A DNA stretch of 64,000 nt from Chryseobacterium sp. Tr-659 (GCF_011752975.1 NZ_VWWP01000001.1:434001-498000), one strand, 5' to 3'; counted from the first letter of the stretch, positions 43,769 through 52,136 are shown. Translations and numbers: made by a program. Notes: generated by a model not told the origin, from the letters alone.

Positions 43769-44242
43769 ATGGATACAGTACAAAAAGAAAAAAATATAGC
43801 TTTAATCAAGGATGTTCTGAGGAATTACCTTTTAGAAAAGGGATTCAGAAACACACCTGAAAGATATACGATATTAGAAGAGATTTATAATATGGATCAT
43901 CACTTTAATGTGGATGATCTGTATCTTCTGATGATGCAGAAGAAATACCACGTTTCCAAAGCAACGATTTATAATACTATTGAGATTTTCCTTGATGCAG
44001 GATTGATCCGTAAGCATCAGTTCGGGGAAAAGACTTTAACTTCTTCATCCTACGAGAAGTCTTATTTTGACAAGCAGCATGACCACCTGGTGATCTACAA
44101 AAAAGACTCTGATAAAGAAATTGAAGAAATTATTGAATTCTGTGACCCAAGAATCCAGGGAATCAAAGAAGCCATTGAAGAAGCTTTTGGCGTAAAAATT
44201 GATTCTCATTCGCTGTATTTCTATGGCACTAAGAATGACTAA
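43769..44242 (+). CDS. Fur-family transcriptional regulator
   Basis: The 157-aa protein has the Fur winged-helix domain: LEKGFRNTPERYTILEEIY, HFNVDDLYLLM and KATIYNTIEIFLDAGLIRKH. The dimerisation half contains HDHLV, but the His-rich HHHxH run and the CxxC zinc pairs of classic Fur are absent; only one Cys (EFCDP) remains. It may sense metal or peroxide through fewer ligands. A TAAATTTG box lies at 43746-43753. It is followed 3 nt later by the OstA-like gene, so it heads an operon. Confidence 0.88.
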   Translation: MDTVQKEKNIALIKDVLRNYLLEKGFRNTPERYTILEEIYNMDHHFNVDDLYLLMMQKKYHVSKATIYNTIEIFLDAGLIRKHQFGEKTLTSSSYEKSYFDKQHDHLVIYKKDSDKEIEEIIEFCDPRIQGIKEAIEEAFGVKIDSHSLYFYGTKND

Positions 44243-44245
44243 TTA

Positions 44246-45985
44246 ATGAGAATATTCCTTTTTCTGTTCATCTTTATTTCTGCACTAAGTTTTGCGCAGG
44301 ATAAAACTCCTGTGAAGAGAGATCCTTACCTGCAGGCTCCTTCACCCACTCAGCCCAAGCAGGTGAGACCTGAAGATAAAGTAAAGATCATCCATGCGGA
44401 CGAGATCAAGAAAAATCCTGAAAAATATGATGGAAATCAATATTTTACAGGACATGTTCAGATAGAACATCAAGGTTCCATTCTTACTGCTGATGAAGTG
44501 GTGTTGTATAACGAAGAAAACTTTGTAAAGGCTATTGGCAATACAAGACTTCAAAATACAGATGGTTCCGTAATTACGGCAGGAGAAATGGAATATGATG
44601 CCAATACCCAAAAAGGTGTTGCCAGAAAAAATGTTGTTCTTACAGATCCTAAACAAACCATAAAAACAGATATCCTGTACTACGACAGGCTGGCTAATCA
44701 GGCTTATTTTAATACAGGAGGAACCATCTCCGATGGTCAGAATGTAACCTACGCAAAAGTGGGAACCTATTTCCTGAACACAAGAATCGTAGACCTTACA
44801 GGAAATGTGAAAATTGAAACCCCTCAGTACATTATAGAAGGACCCAACATCAAGCAGAATCAAAATACAAAAATTGCTGATTTTCTAGGCCCTACAACCA
44901 TTACCAGCAAAACCAATCCCAGAAACAGGATTTATACTGAAAAAGGAACTTATAAAATGGATAGCAAGGAGGCTTTTCTAACCAAAAACTCCAAAATCTT
45001 TTACAATGAGAAAATTCTTACCGGTGATGATATGTATTATAACCAGCTCACTGGATTTGGTACAGCTACTGGAAATGTAACACTGGATGATCCCAAAGAA
45101 AAAAGATATATCAAAGGGGGGTATGGAGAAATTTTTGAGAAAAAAGACTCTGCAATGATGACAAAGAATCCTTACGCTGTAAAAATAATGGAAAAAGATT
45201 CCGTTTATTTTGCCGCAGAAAAGATTATCTCTTACCAAAGACCAGATTCATTGGATATTAAGGTTAAGAAAAGTTATCTGAGAGCTTATAAAAAAGCCCG
45301 TATCTATAAATCCAATGCGCAGGGAAGAGCAGATTCTATCGCCTTCAATGAAACAGATGGTGTGATGCATATGTATACTAAACCGATTCTGTGGAGTGGT
45401 GAAAAACAGGTGACAGGAGATAAAGTAGAAGCTTATTTCAATACGAAAAGTGAAAATATAGATTCTTTGAAAGTAATCGGAAATGCATTTGCCATTAGTA
45501 AAGTTGATTCTTTGACTCTTAAAGATGAATTCAACCAGGTGAAAGGAAAATTCATGACGGTTTACTATGAGAAAAATGATATTAAGGAGGCAAGGGTGAT
45601 AGGAAATGCCCAGTCTATAGTATATGTTGATGATACCGACCAGGAAACAAAAAAACCTGAAAGAATCGGGATTACCCTTTCTACCTGCGGAATTATAGGA
45701 GCATTATTTGAAGAAAGAGCATTGCAGATCATTTCATGCAGTATTGGGGCTAATTCAGATACCTATCCTATGAGCAAGATTGAACCTGCCAGAAGGAAAT
45801 TTCCGGATTTTAACTGGAATACAAAAGACCGCATCAGAAAGTGGCAGGATATCCTTGTAGATACTCCAAATTACGAAGAAATACAGTATACAGCAGACAG
45901 TGAGCTCTTTGATAAAGCTCAGAAGGCTATAGATGACGAAAAAGCGAAAGAAGAGGCTAAAAAGCCTAAGAGAACAAGAAAATAA
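44246..45985 (+). CDS. OstA-like/LptA-like LPS transport protein
   Basis: The 579-aa protein has a signal peptide (MRIFLFLFIFISALSFAQ) and repeated beta-jellyroll strands of the OstA/LptA type: YFTGHVQIEHQGSILTADEV, GEMEYDANTQKGVARKNVVL, TEKGTYKMDSKEAFLTKNS, LTGDDMYYNQLTGFGTATGN. The tail is Lys-rich and helical (DDEKAKEEAKKPKRTRK). It probably forms or extends the periplasmic bridge carrying lipopolysaccharide to the outer membrane. It sits 3 nt after the Fur gene and 6 nt before the DUF922-like gene, a compact operon. Confidence 0.87.
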   Translation: MRIFLFLFIFISALSFAQDKTPVKRDPYLQAPSPTQPKQVRPEDKVKIIHADEIKKNPEKYDGNQYFTGHVQIEHQGSILTADEVVLYNEENFVKAIGNTRLQNTDGSVITAGEMEYDANTQKGVARKNVVLTDPKQTIKTDILYYDRLANQAYFNTGGTISDGQNVTYAKVGTYFLNTRIVDLTGNVKIETPQYIIEGPNIKQNQNTKIADFLGPTTITSKTNPRNRIYTEKGTYKMDSKEAFLTKNSKIFYNEKILTGDDMYYNQLTGFGTATGNVTLDDPKEKRYIKGGYGEIFEKKDSAMMTKNPYAVKIMEKDSVYFAAEKIISYQRPDSLDIKVKKSYLRAYKKARIYKSNAQGRADSIAFNETDGVMHMYTKPILWSGEKQVTGDKVEAYFNTKSENIDSLKVIGNAFAISKVDSLTLKDEFNQVKGKFMTVYYEKNDIKEARVIGNAQSIVYVDDTDQETKKPERIGITLSTCGIIGALFEERALQIISCSIGANSDTYPMSKIEPARRKFPDFNWNTKDRIRKWQDILVDTPNYEEIQYTADSELFDKAQKAIDDEKAKEEAKKPKRTRK

Positions 45986-45991
45986 AAAAAG

Positions 45992-46585
45992 ATGATGAAA
46001 AAAGTATTATTACTGCTATTACTTTTTCCTTTAATAGTTTTCTCACAAAGTTTGCAGTCAGACGAATTTTTATGGAGTAAGGAAAGGAAATTACAAAAAG
46101 AAGACTATAAATTAACCACTCATGATAGTAATTTTCAGATAAGATCATCCATTAACTTTTCGTATCATCTGAGAGGGTTTAATGTCTTTAATAATAATTT
46201 TAATAGAAATATTATAAACAAATTTTCCAGTAGTGCTTCAACTTTAGATACTGGTGCTGATAATATTCCTGCTATTTTAGATTACCAGCAGACGAATTTT
46301 GATCTGTCTGAAGTATACGCCCGAAAAATGCGTAAGGAACTTCTTATTCATAAAAATAAGCTGTGGAAAGGGTTTGACTATGCCAATGAGATTTTCAACA
46401 ATCTGACCTCTGAATTTATGAAAACCCAGGCTCTAATGAATGAAGAAACAAACTATGGACTTAACGTTCAGAAACTTCAGCTCTGGAAGCAAAAGATTCA
46501 TAATGACCTGGAAGAACTTTCGGAGTTCGACTACAATAATACATCCAAAATAAAGATAAAGAAAAGCTCTAAAGAAGAAGTTTGA
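45992..46585 (+). CDS. DUF922-like secreted protein with degenerate HExxH
   Basis: The 197-aa protein has a signal peptide (MMKKVLLLLLLFPLIVFSQ). LWSKERKLQKEDYKL resembles the W-x-x-x-R-x-L-x-x-x-D-[FY] opening of DUF922 domains, and DYQQTNFDLSEVYARKMRKE aligns with the family helix usually written HEQGHFDIAELYARxLR. In this copy the three metal-binding-type residues are Y98, Q99 and N102, so it is probably an inactive homologue. It is the third gene of the Fur/OstA operon. The family match is by eye and moderate; an uncharacterised envelope role is inferred. Confidence 0.6.
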   Translation: MMKKVLLLLLLFPLIVFSQSLQSDEFLWSKERKLQKEDYKLTTHDSNFQIRSSINFSYHLRGFNVFNNNFNRNIINKFSSSASTLDTGADNIPAILDYQQTNFDLSEVYARKMRKELLIHKNKLWKGFDYANEIFNNLTSEFMKTQALMNEETNYGLNVQKLQLWKQKIHNDLEELSEFDYNNTSKIKIKKSSKEEV

Positions 46586-46612
46586 TTTAGACTTTTATAA
46601 AATATTTCTGAA

Positions 46613-47788
46613 ATGCAAAAAGATTTTTTTCTATACCAGGCGCAGACTACACAATTTGCAGCAGGTTTTGAAGTTGAAAAAGCTGAAGGAAGCTACATTT
46701 ATGGTACAGACGGAAAGAAATATCTTGACTTTGTAGCAGGTGTTTCTGCCAATACCCTTGGGCATTCCCATCCTAAAATTGTTGATGCCATTAAACAACA
46801 GGCAGACAAATACCTTCACGTAATGGTATACGGAGAATATGCTCAGGAAAAACCTGTCGCTTTATGTAAATTACTTGCAGAAGCTACTCCGGACCCTTTG
46901 GAAGTAACCTATCTCGTAAATAGTGGAGCAGAAGCTATTGACGGAAGTCTGAAACTGGCCAAAAGATATACGGGCAGAGAAGAAATTATTTCTTTTAAAA
47001 ACTCTTACCACGGAAATACTCATGGAGCTTTAAGCGTTTCAGGAAATGAATACCATAAAAGAGAATTCCGTCCATTGTTGCCGATGGTTTCTTTCATTGA
47101 GTTTAATAACGAGAAAGATTTCGATAAGATTACAGAAAAAACGGCTTGTGTAATCATGGAAACTATTCAGGGGGCTGCAGGATTTCTGGTTCCGGATAAT
47201 GATTATCTGATCAAGCTGAAAAAAAGATGTGAGGAAGTAGGAGCCCTTTTAATTCTTGATGAGATTCAGCCGGGATTTGGCAGAACAGGAAAATTATTCT
47301 CTTTCGAACACTTTGGAATCGTTCCGGATATCCTTGTGATGGGGAAAGGAATGGGAGGTGGTGTTCCTGTAGGAGCTTTCATGAGTTCCAGAAAAATTAT
47401 AGAAACTTTATCCCATTCACCAAAACTTGGGCATATTACAACTTTTGGAGGAAATCCTTTGATCGCTGCAGCCAGTTATGCTACTTTGAAAGAAGTTCTG
47501 GACAGTGGCTTAATGAATGAAGTGGACGAAAAAGAAAAGCTGTTCAGAGAGCTTCTGGTTCACCCAAAAATTAAAAATATCAACGGAAAAGGGTTAATGC
47601 TTGCTGTTAATCTCGGAAGCCCGGAATACACACTGGAAGTGGCTAAAAAATGTATGGAGAAAGGACTTATTGTATTCTGGCAGTTGTACAGAAATGAATA
47701 CCTGAGAATTTCTCCGCCGCTCACATTATCAATGGATGAAATCCGGGAAGGATGCCAGATTATTCTTGATATACTTAACGAAAATTAA
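46613..47788 (+). CDS. Class III PLP-dependent aminotransferase
   Basis: The 391-aa protein is an acetylornithine/succinylornithine-type class III aminotransferase. Motifs: VAGVSANTLGHSHPKI, VNSGAEAIDGSLKLA (phosphate-binding), FKNSYHGNTHGAL, ILDEIQPGFGRTGKL (PLP-pyridine Asp) and the PLP lysine K245 in VMGKGMGGGVPVGAF. It lies 27 nt after the DUF922-like gene and ends at a terminator, closing the operon. The donor is uncertain; the family spans ornithine, 4-aminobutyrate and lysine enzymes. Confidence 0.9.
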   Translation: MQKDFFLYQAQTTQFAAGFEVEKAEGSYIYGTDGKKYLDFVAGVSANTLGHSHPKIVDAIKQQADKYLHVMVYGEYAQEKPVALCKLLAEATPDPLEVTYLVNSGAEAIDGSLKLAKRYTGREEIISFKNSYHGNTHGALSVSGNEYHKREFRPLLPMVSFIEFNNEKDFDKITEKTACVIMETIQGAAGFLVPDNDYLIKLKKRCEEVGALLILDEIQPGFGRTGKLFSFEHFGIVPDILVMGKGMGGGVPVGAFMSSRKIIETLSHSPKLGHITTFGGNPLIAAASYATLKEVLDSGLMNEVDEKEKLFRELLVHPKIKNINGKGLMLAVNLGSPEYTLEVAKKCMEKGLIVFWQLYRNEYLRISPPLTLSMDEIREGCQIILDILNEN

Positions 47789-47796
47789 TAATAAAG

Positions 47797-47823
47797 ATCT
47801 CTCCTGAACTGGGAGATTTTTTT
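47797..47823 (+). terminator. Intrinsic terminator after the class III aminotransferase
   Basis: ATCTCTC (47797-47803) pairs with GGGAGAT (47811-47817, one G-U), followed by Ts. Confidence 0.8.
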
Positions 47824-47977
47824 ATGCTCTGCATGGTACTTTCGAGGATGTATACTTAACATAATATATATTTGAGATCCGTGATAAATATCATGCATAT
47901 TCTTTAAAAAAGTAATTGCTTTTTTGTGTAATAAAAAAATTAATTTATATATTGCGGGACGATAAAACAAAGATTAT

Positions 47978-48364
47978 ATGGCGAAACATAAAGTCCATTA
48001 CGAATTTCCAATGCACTGTTTATCAGAGATTTTATATGAATATCTGGCCACTGCGGAGGGATTGTCAGAATGGTTTGCGGATGAGGTAACAGAGAAAGGC
48101 GATGATTTCTATTTTAGCTGGGGCGGAGGTCCTGCTGAGAAGGCCACTTTGATCAGATATAAGCCTGAAGGTTTCGTGCGTTTCAGATGGGAAGAAGATG
48201 AAGGAACTAAGAATTTCTTTGAAATGACTATCGTAATAGATGATATTACAGAAGACTTATCTCTGAATATTACAGATTTCTGTGAAGAAGGAGATGAAGA
48301 AGAAAACGCAATGTATTGGGAAAATCTTATTGAAAACCTCAGAATAAAATTAGGCGCGGCATAA
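47978..48364 (+). CDS. START-like (SRPBCC superfamily) protein
   Basis: The 128-aa single-domain protein resembles AHSA1/START-like proteins of Bacteroidetes: HYEFPMHCLSEILYEYLAT, GLSEWFADEVTEKGD, FYFSWGGGPAEKATL, VRFRWEEDEG and a long C-terminal helix (AMYWENLIENLRIKLG). It is strongly acidic and cytosolic. The helix-grip fold forms a cavity for a hydrophobic ligand that is unknown. It stands alone, with a terminator after it. Confidence 0.85.
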   Translation: MAKHKVHYEFPMHCLSEILYEYLATAEGLSEWFADEVTEKGDDFYFSWGGGPAEKATLIRYKPEGFVRFRWEEDEGTKNFFEMTIVIDDITEDLSLNITDFCEEGDEEENAMYWENLIENLRIKLGAA

Positions 48365-48392
48365 TGCCCGGCTGTATTAAAAGATAAAACTG

Positions 48393-48420
48393 ATGAACGA
48401 TTTATCGTTCATTATTTTTT
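48393..48420 (+). terminator. Intrinsic terminator after the START-like gene
   Basis: ATGAACGAT (48393-48401) pairs with ATCGTTCAT (48404-48412), followed by Ts. Confidence 0.85.
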
Positions 48421-48442
48421 TGTAAATAAATCACATCGAAAA

Positions 48443-49258
48443 TTGGAAAATCAATATTTTACATCAGACGAATTAAATGTGAAGAACAGAGCTTTTCTTT
48501 GGGGTGACTCTGTGAAGGTTTCTTTCTTTATAAGAAATGGTGGATTGATCATGGATGAAGAATGCTATTTTTTCTTGATGGCCTCCATGAGAAAGATGAG
48601 AATGAACATCCCTTTAACCTATACCCTGGAATTCTTTCAGTCACTTTTTCACAAAGATATTATTGAAGGAAAAGGAATACAGAACGGAATTATCAATTTT
48701 CAGGTATTCAGGAATAATGATGGATTAACATTGGCTAAATCTTCAATTTCCTATTTCTATGAAGTTGATGAAATGGATGATGTTCTGGCAGTTCATCAAA
48801 GACCTCTGGAATTGGATATGATCAAGGAAATTAACGTGAATAATAATCTTCTGAGCAATATCAGAGTTCACTGCCCGGAAAATATTTATGGAGGGATTTA
48901 CGCCCAGGAAAATGATCTGGATGATGTTATCCTTTTAAACCCAAATAAAAGAATTGCCCGTACTACTTCAGGAAATCTGTTGTTTTTAGAAGGTAATGTG
49001 ATCAAGGTAGCAAAGCAGACTGAAGGAGCCTATATTTCTCCTTTGATGGAAAATTTCGTTACTTTTTTACATAAAAATAACCTTGCTGATATTCAGGAAC
49101 ACGAGATTATTGCTTTTGAATCACAGAAGGCAGAAGAAATTATAATGGTTTCGGATGAAAAAGGTATATTTTCTGTAGGTAAAATAAGAAATAAGACTTT
49201 TGAGACTTCCCGCTTCTTAGAATTGATAGAAAGCTGGAAAAAAAGTTTTAATCAATAA
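48443..49258 (+). CDS. Class IV aminotransferase-like protein lacking the PLP lysine
   Basis: The 271-aa protein follows the fold of branched-chain aminotransferases and aminodeoxychorismate lyase: KNRAFLWGDSVKVSFFIRNG aligns with the usual NRAFLYGDGVFET opening, and DDVILLNPNKRIARTTSGNL with DEALLLNPDGYVAEGSSSNL. Where the PLP lysine should be (IK-x-x-N) it has IRVHC with R141, and the acidic residue after VA is Arg. It therefore probably does not bind PLP as an internal aldimine. The start is a TTG at 48443; no ATG lies nearby. Function unknown. Confidence 0.75.
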   Translation: MENQYFTSDELNVKNRAFLWGDSVKVSFFIRNGGLIMDEECYFFLMASMRKMRMNIPLTYTLEFFQSLFHKDIIEGKGIQNGIINFQVFRNNDGLTLAKSSISYFYEVDEMDDVLAVHQRPLELDMIKEINVNNNLLSNIRVHCPENIYGGIYAQENDLDDVILLNPNKRIARTTSGNLLFLEGNVIKVAKQTEGAYISPLMENFVTFLHKNNLADIQEHEIIAFESQKAEEIIMVSDEKGIFSVGKIRNKTFETSRFLELIESWKKSFNQ

Positions 49259-49265
49259 AATTGAC

Positions 49266-49310
49266 AAACCCGGTAAACAACGAAGTTCCAGTAGTCCTTT
49301 ACCGGGTTTT
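49266..49310. terminator. Bidirectional terminator between converging genes
   Basis: AAACCCGGTAAA (49266-49277) pairs with TTTACCGGGTTT (49298-49309) around a 20-nt loop. Confidence 0.75.
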
Positions 49311-49342
49311 ATTCTGAGTAAATCAGAAATTGTTTCTTGTAT

Positions 49343-49927
49343 TTAATACTCGCTGATGATCTCAACGAATTTTTGTGCAATGTCTTTTTGCCCTTGTTCG
49401 CTAGTAATATAATTCCTGTCTCTGGAATTGTTGATAAATCCAAGTTCTACTAATACCGTAGGGGCTTTGGTCTCTCTTAGCATATGAAGATTATTACGTT
49501 CTTCAATTTTGCGGGCACTGAATTTTTTATAGATCTTTCCTGCAATTTCCTTTGAAGTATCAGAATTCTGAACATAAACTTCAAATCCGTTATTCAAGGT
49601 TTCTTTTTGAGGAGAACTGTTGACGTGAAGTGAAATCACAAGTTCAGGGTTCAGTTTATTAATTTGAGCCGTTCTTTCGGAAAGAGTTGGGAAACTGTCG
49701 GAATCTCTCGTTAAAATCACTTCATATTTATCCTGACTATTATTGAATTTTTGAATTTCCTTAGCAATGCTTAATGCAATATTCTTTTCTGAAATATCAC
49801 CATGTTGAGCTCCAAAATCATTTCCGCCATGACCGGCATCTATGACAATATATTTTTTGCTTACTGGTGTAAATGATAAAAATGCTGTAGAAAAGATAGA
49901 TAAAGCAAGTAATGTAATCCCTTTCAT
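49343..49927 (-). CDS. N-acetylmuramoyl-L-alanine amidase (Amidase_3)
   Basis: The 194-aa protein has a signal peptide (MKGITLLALSIFSTAFLSFT) and a single Amidase_3 domain. The zinc-binding and catalytic residues appear in order: IDAGHGGNDFG (His), SEKNIAL (Glu), SLHVNSS (His) and VLVELGFINN (catalytic Glu). It cleaves the amide between muramic acid and the stem peptide in the periplasm, for cell separation or wall recycling. No regulatory helix or extra binding domain is present, so it is a minimal form. Confidence 0.93.
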   Translation of the reverse strand: MKGITLLALSIFSTAFLSFTPVSKKYIVIDAGHGGNDFGAQHGDISEKNIALSIAKEIQKFNNSQDKYEVILTRDSDSFPTLSERTAQINKLNPELVISLHVNSSPQKETLNNGFEVYVQNSDTSKEIAGKIYKKFSARKIEERNNLHMLRETKAPTVLVELGFINNSRDRNYITSEQGQKDIAQKFVEIISEY

Positions 49928-50030
49928 ATCAGTGATTTTAGTTTTTCAAAGAACGGAAAAACTTTCTTTAAAATTGGTTAATGGAATCTTAAAATTTGTT
50001 AATTATCTCACTGATAAGAAAAACACACTT

Positions 50031-50579
50031 CTAGTTTAGTGAAATATCCCCTGGAGAATTAGCCCACAGAAGGAATTCACCTCCAAGATTCTGCATGATG
50101 GATTTCCAGAGTGTCTGGTCATTAGGAAGTGTATAATCGAGATTGTAAACGTCCACCACAGTCCACATTTTTCTTTGAACCTCAGTATCCAGCTGGTTGG
50201 GAGCCCATCCGGAATATCCTGAAAATATCTTTATATTCTGAATATCAAGTTCATTACTCAAAACAGCATTAATGATACGTTCAATATCTTCTGTAAGATA
50301 ATATTCATCGGTAATGTCAGTATAGATTTCTGTTACTTTGCTGCCTTTTACAATAAAGAAGACTTTATCATTTTCCACAGGCCCTCCATCATATACCTCA
50401 ATTTTAAAGTCAAAAAAATCTTTGAATTTACTACTCATCTGGCTGTTCTTTTTATTCAATATCAAACCAAATGCACCGCTTTCATTATGTTCAATAACCA
50501 ATACAACAGATCTGGAAAAAATATCGCCGGAAATGTCAGGTGTCGAGATTAATATTTTACCTTTGTATGAGTGATTCAT
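50031..50579 (-). CDS. YqgE/AlgH-family protein
   Basis: The ATG at 50579 gives 182 aa with the standard opening KGKILISTPDISGDIFSRSV and VVLVIEHNESGAFGLILNKK; the longer frame from 50672 has no family support and would overlap pdxH. Later motifs are YDGGPVENDKVFFIV and IFSGYSGWAPNQLDTE, both conserved. It is a cytosolic protein of unknown biochemical role. Its ATG is only 24 bp from the divergent pdxH start, and a TAAATTTG box lies 3 nt before it. Confidence 0.92.
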   Translation of the reverse strand: MNHSYKGKILISTPDISGDIFSRSVVLVIEHNESGAFGLILNKKNSQMSSKFKDFFDFKIEVYDGGPVENDKVFFIVKGSKVTEIYTDITDEYYLTEDIERIINAVLSNELDIQNIKIFSGYSGWAPNQLDTEVQRKMWTVVDVYNLDYTLPNDQTLWKSIMQNLGGEFLLWANSPGDISLN

Positions 50580-50582
50580 ACT

Positions 50583-50590
50583 CAAATTTA
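50583..50590 (-). promoter_or_regulatory. -7 box 3 nt before yqgE
   Basis: TAAATTTG on the minus strand, then AGT, then the ATG at 50579. It fills most of the 24-bp gap to pdxH. Confidence 0.5.
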
Positions 50591-50603
50591 ATAAAAAATA
50601 TCT

Positions 50604-51245
50604 ATGGAAAACCTGCACGACAAAAGAAAAGTGTACGAGAAATCCCAACTTATTGAAAGTGAGATAAAACAAAATCCCATTGAGCAGTTCAGAGACTGGT
50701 TTTTGATGGCAAATGAGAGCCCTGAGGTCTCAGAAGCTAATGCTATGGCGGTTTCCACAGTAGAAGCAGACGGATGTCCAAGAACGAGAATGGTTCTTCT
50801 GAAGGCATATACCCATGAAGGATTCATTTTTTATACCAACTATGACAGCAGGAAGGGAAAAGCAATAGAAAGCAACCATAAGGCATGTCTGCACTTTTTC
50901 TGGCCCAGTCTGGAAAGACAGATTATTATCAAAGCAGATCTTGAAAAGGTAGCAGAAAACTTAAGTGATGGTTACTTTCATTCAAGACCTAAAGGAAGCC
51001 AGCTGGGAGCGGTGGTTTCTCCGCAGAGCCAGATAATTCCGAACAGAGAGTTTCTGGAGGATAAATTAAAAGAGCTTGAAAAAGAATACGAAAATACAGA
51101 AGTTCCAAGACCGTCCAATTGGGGCGGATACCTGGCAAAACCTTACGAAATTGAGTTCTGGCAGGGAAGGCCCAATCGCCTTCATGACAGGATCATTTAT
51201 CAGCTTGATGATCTGGACTGGAAAGTTTCGAGATTGGCACCGTAA
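50604..51245 (+). CDS. pdxH: Pyridoxamine 5'-phosphate oxidase
   Basis: An FMN enzyme that oxidises pyridoxine or pyridoxamine phosphate to PLP. The 213-aa protein is typical: MAVSTVEADGCPRTRMVLLK, FIFYTNYDSRKGKAI, ACLHFFWPSLERQI, SRPKGSQLGAVVSPQSQ, and the C-terminal WGGYLAKPYEIEFWQG, RLHDR and WKVSRLAP. It should be a cytosolic dimer. Several PLP enzymes lie within 5 kb but no operon links them. Because only 24 bp separate it from yqgE, its promoter must overlap yqgE sequence. Confidence 0.95.
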   Translation: MENLHDKRKVYEKSQLIESEIKQNPIEQFRDWFLMANESPEVSEANAMAVSTVEADGCPRTRMVLLKAYTHEGFIFYTNYDSRKGKAIESNHKACLHFFWPSLERQIIIKADLEKVAENLSDGYFHSRPKGSQLGAVVSPQSQIIPNREFLEDKLKELEKEYENTEVPRPSNWGGYLAKPYEIEFWQGRPNRLHDRIIYQLDDLDWKVSRLAP

Positions 51246-51292
51246 TGTTTTTTTATATAAAAAAATAATTTAAGTAACAACAATATGAATAG

Positions 51293-51345
51293 GAGCGGGC
51301 TTTAGTCCGCTCTGTTTATTTTCCTGAAGGCTTTAGTTAAAGCCT
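51293..51345. repeat. Two adjacent small palindromic repeats
   Basis: GAGCGG...CCGCTC (51293-51312, with GCTTTAGT between the arms) is followed by AGGCTTTA-GT-TAAAGCCT (51328-51345). The two share a GGCTTTAGT core and look like a REP-type intergenic pair downstream of pdxH. Confidence 0.5.
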
Positions 51346-51400
51346 AATCTATAATAGGGTTTCATTACATTTTTAATAGCCTGAATAAAAAGCATAAAAA

Positions 51401-51425
51401 AGGCTGTTTCGAAGAAACAGCCCTT
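51401..51425 (-). terminator. Terminator of the HU gene
   Basis: GGCTGTTTC (51402-51410) pairs with GAAACAGCC (51414-51422) around GAA; on the minus strand a T-rich run follows. Confidence 0.85.
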
Positions 51426-51446
51426 GAATTTTTGTAATCTGAATGA

Positions 51447-51737
51447 TTATTTTTTCTTAGCACCAGAAACTGCATTTGATAAATCAGCTCCTGCTTTGAA
51501 TTTAGCAACTTTTTTAGCAGCGATTTTGATCGGTTTTTTAGTTGCAGGGTTGATCCCTTGTCTTGCTGCTCTCTCAGCTACTGAGAAAGTACCGAAACCT
51601 ACTAAAGAAACTTTTCCGTCTTTTTTCTTTAATGTAGTAGTTACGTTAGAAATGAAAGATTCTAAAGCAGACTTTGCTGCAACTTTAGTGATACCTGCAT
51701 CTTTTGCGATTGCGTCGATTAATTCAGACTTGTTCAT
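51447..51737 (-). CDS. HU-family DNA-binding protein
   Basis: The 96-aa histone-like protein begins MNKSELIDAIAKDAGITKV and has the beta-arm motif VGFGTFSVAERAARQGINPATKKPI, including the Asn-Pro that intercalates into DNA. The tail is Ala/Lys-rich. It dimerises and bends DNA in the nucleoid. It is monocistronic with a well-formed promoter (51772-51801) and terminator, consistent with high expression. Confidence 0.95.
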   Translation of the reverse strand: MNKSELIDAIAKDAGITKVAAKSALESFISNVTTTLKKKDGKVSLVGFGTFSVAERAARQGINPATKKPIKIAAKKVAKFKAGADLSNAVSGAKKK

Positions 51738-51771
51738 AATTTTTAATATTAAAGTTAGTTCGTAATTATAG

Positions 51772-51801
51772 CAAATATAATACTATTTTCTAATTGTGCA
51801 A
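51772..51801 (-). promoter_or_regulatory. Promoter of the HU gene
   Basis: On the minus strand TTG (51801-51799), exactly 19 nt, then TATATTTG (51779-51772) match the Bacteroidetes -33/-7 consensus. The predicted leader is about 30 nt. Confidence 0.75.
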
Positions 51802-52124
51802 TTTTTTTATTAAAACTTATACAATTTTTTTACTTTTCAGTGAAATCAGTTAAAATATGATAATTCCAATTTTCACGAAAAATCTACGTTACGCGTTACT
51901 AAAATCATGCCAAATGCTTATGTTTATTGACTTTAGCAAAAAGTTAATATTATTTCCTCTATTTATTAAATCCTAAATTTTGTGTAAACTATTAATTTTT
52001 TTAAGCATATGATTGTCAATTCTATAAGCAAAATTCAGAATTCTTGTGTTTTGTAAAATTAAACCCCTGTGTTTGTGGGAGTTTTTAAATCAAGACAAAG
52101 GCATGTTTTATTAATTTTTATTAA

Positions 52125-52132
52125 TAAATTTG
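52125..52132 (+). promoter_or_regulatory. -7 box 4 nt before panD
   Basis: TAAATTTG, CATC, then the ATG at 52137: the same TAnnTTTG-N4-ATG arrangement found at several other genes here. Confidence 0.5.
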
Positions 52133-52136
52133 CATC

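Larger units (their letters stand above)
51738..52136. other. 399-bp A/T-rich intergenic region between HU and panD
   Basis: It holds the HU promoter (51772-51801, minus) at one end and the panD -7 box (52125-52132, plus) at the other. The middle, about 51805-52110, is A/T-rich with no ORF, hairpin or repeat that I can support. Confidence 0.6.
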
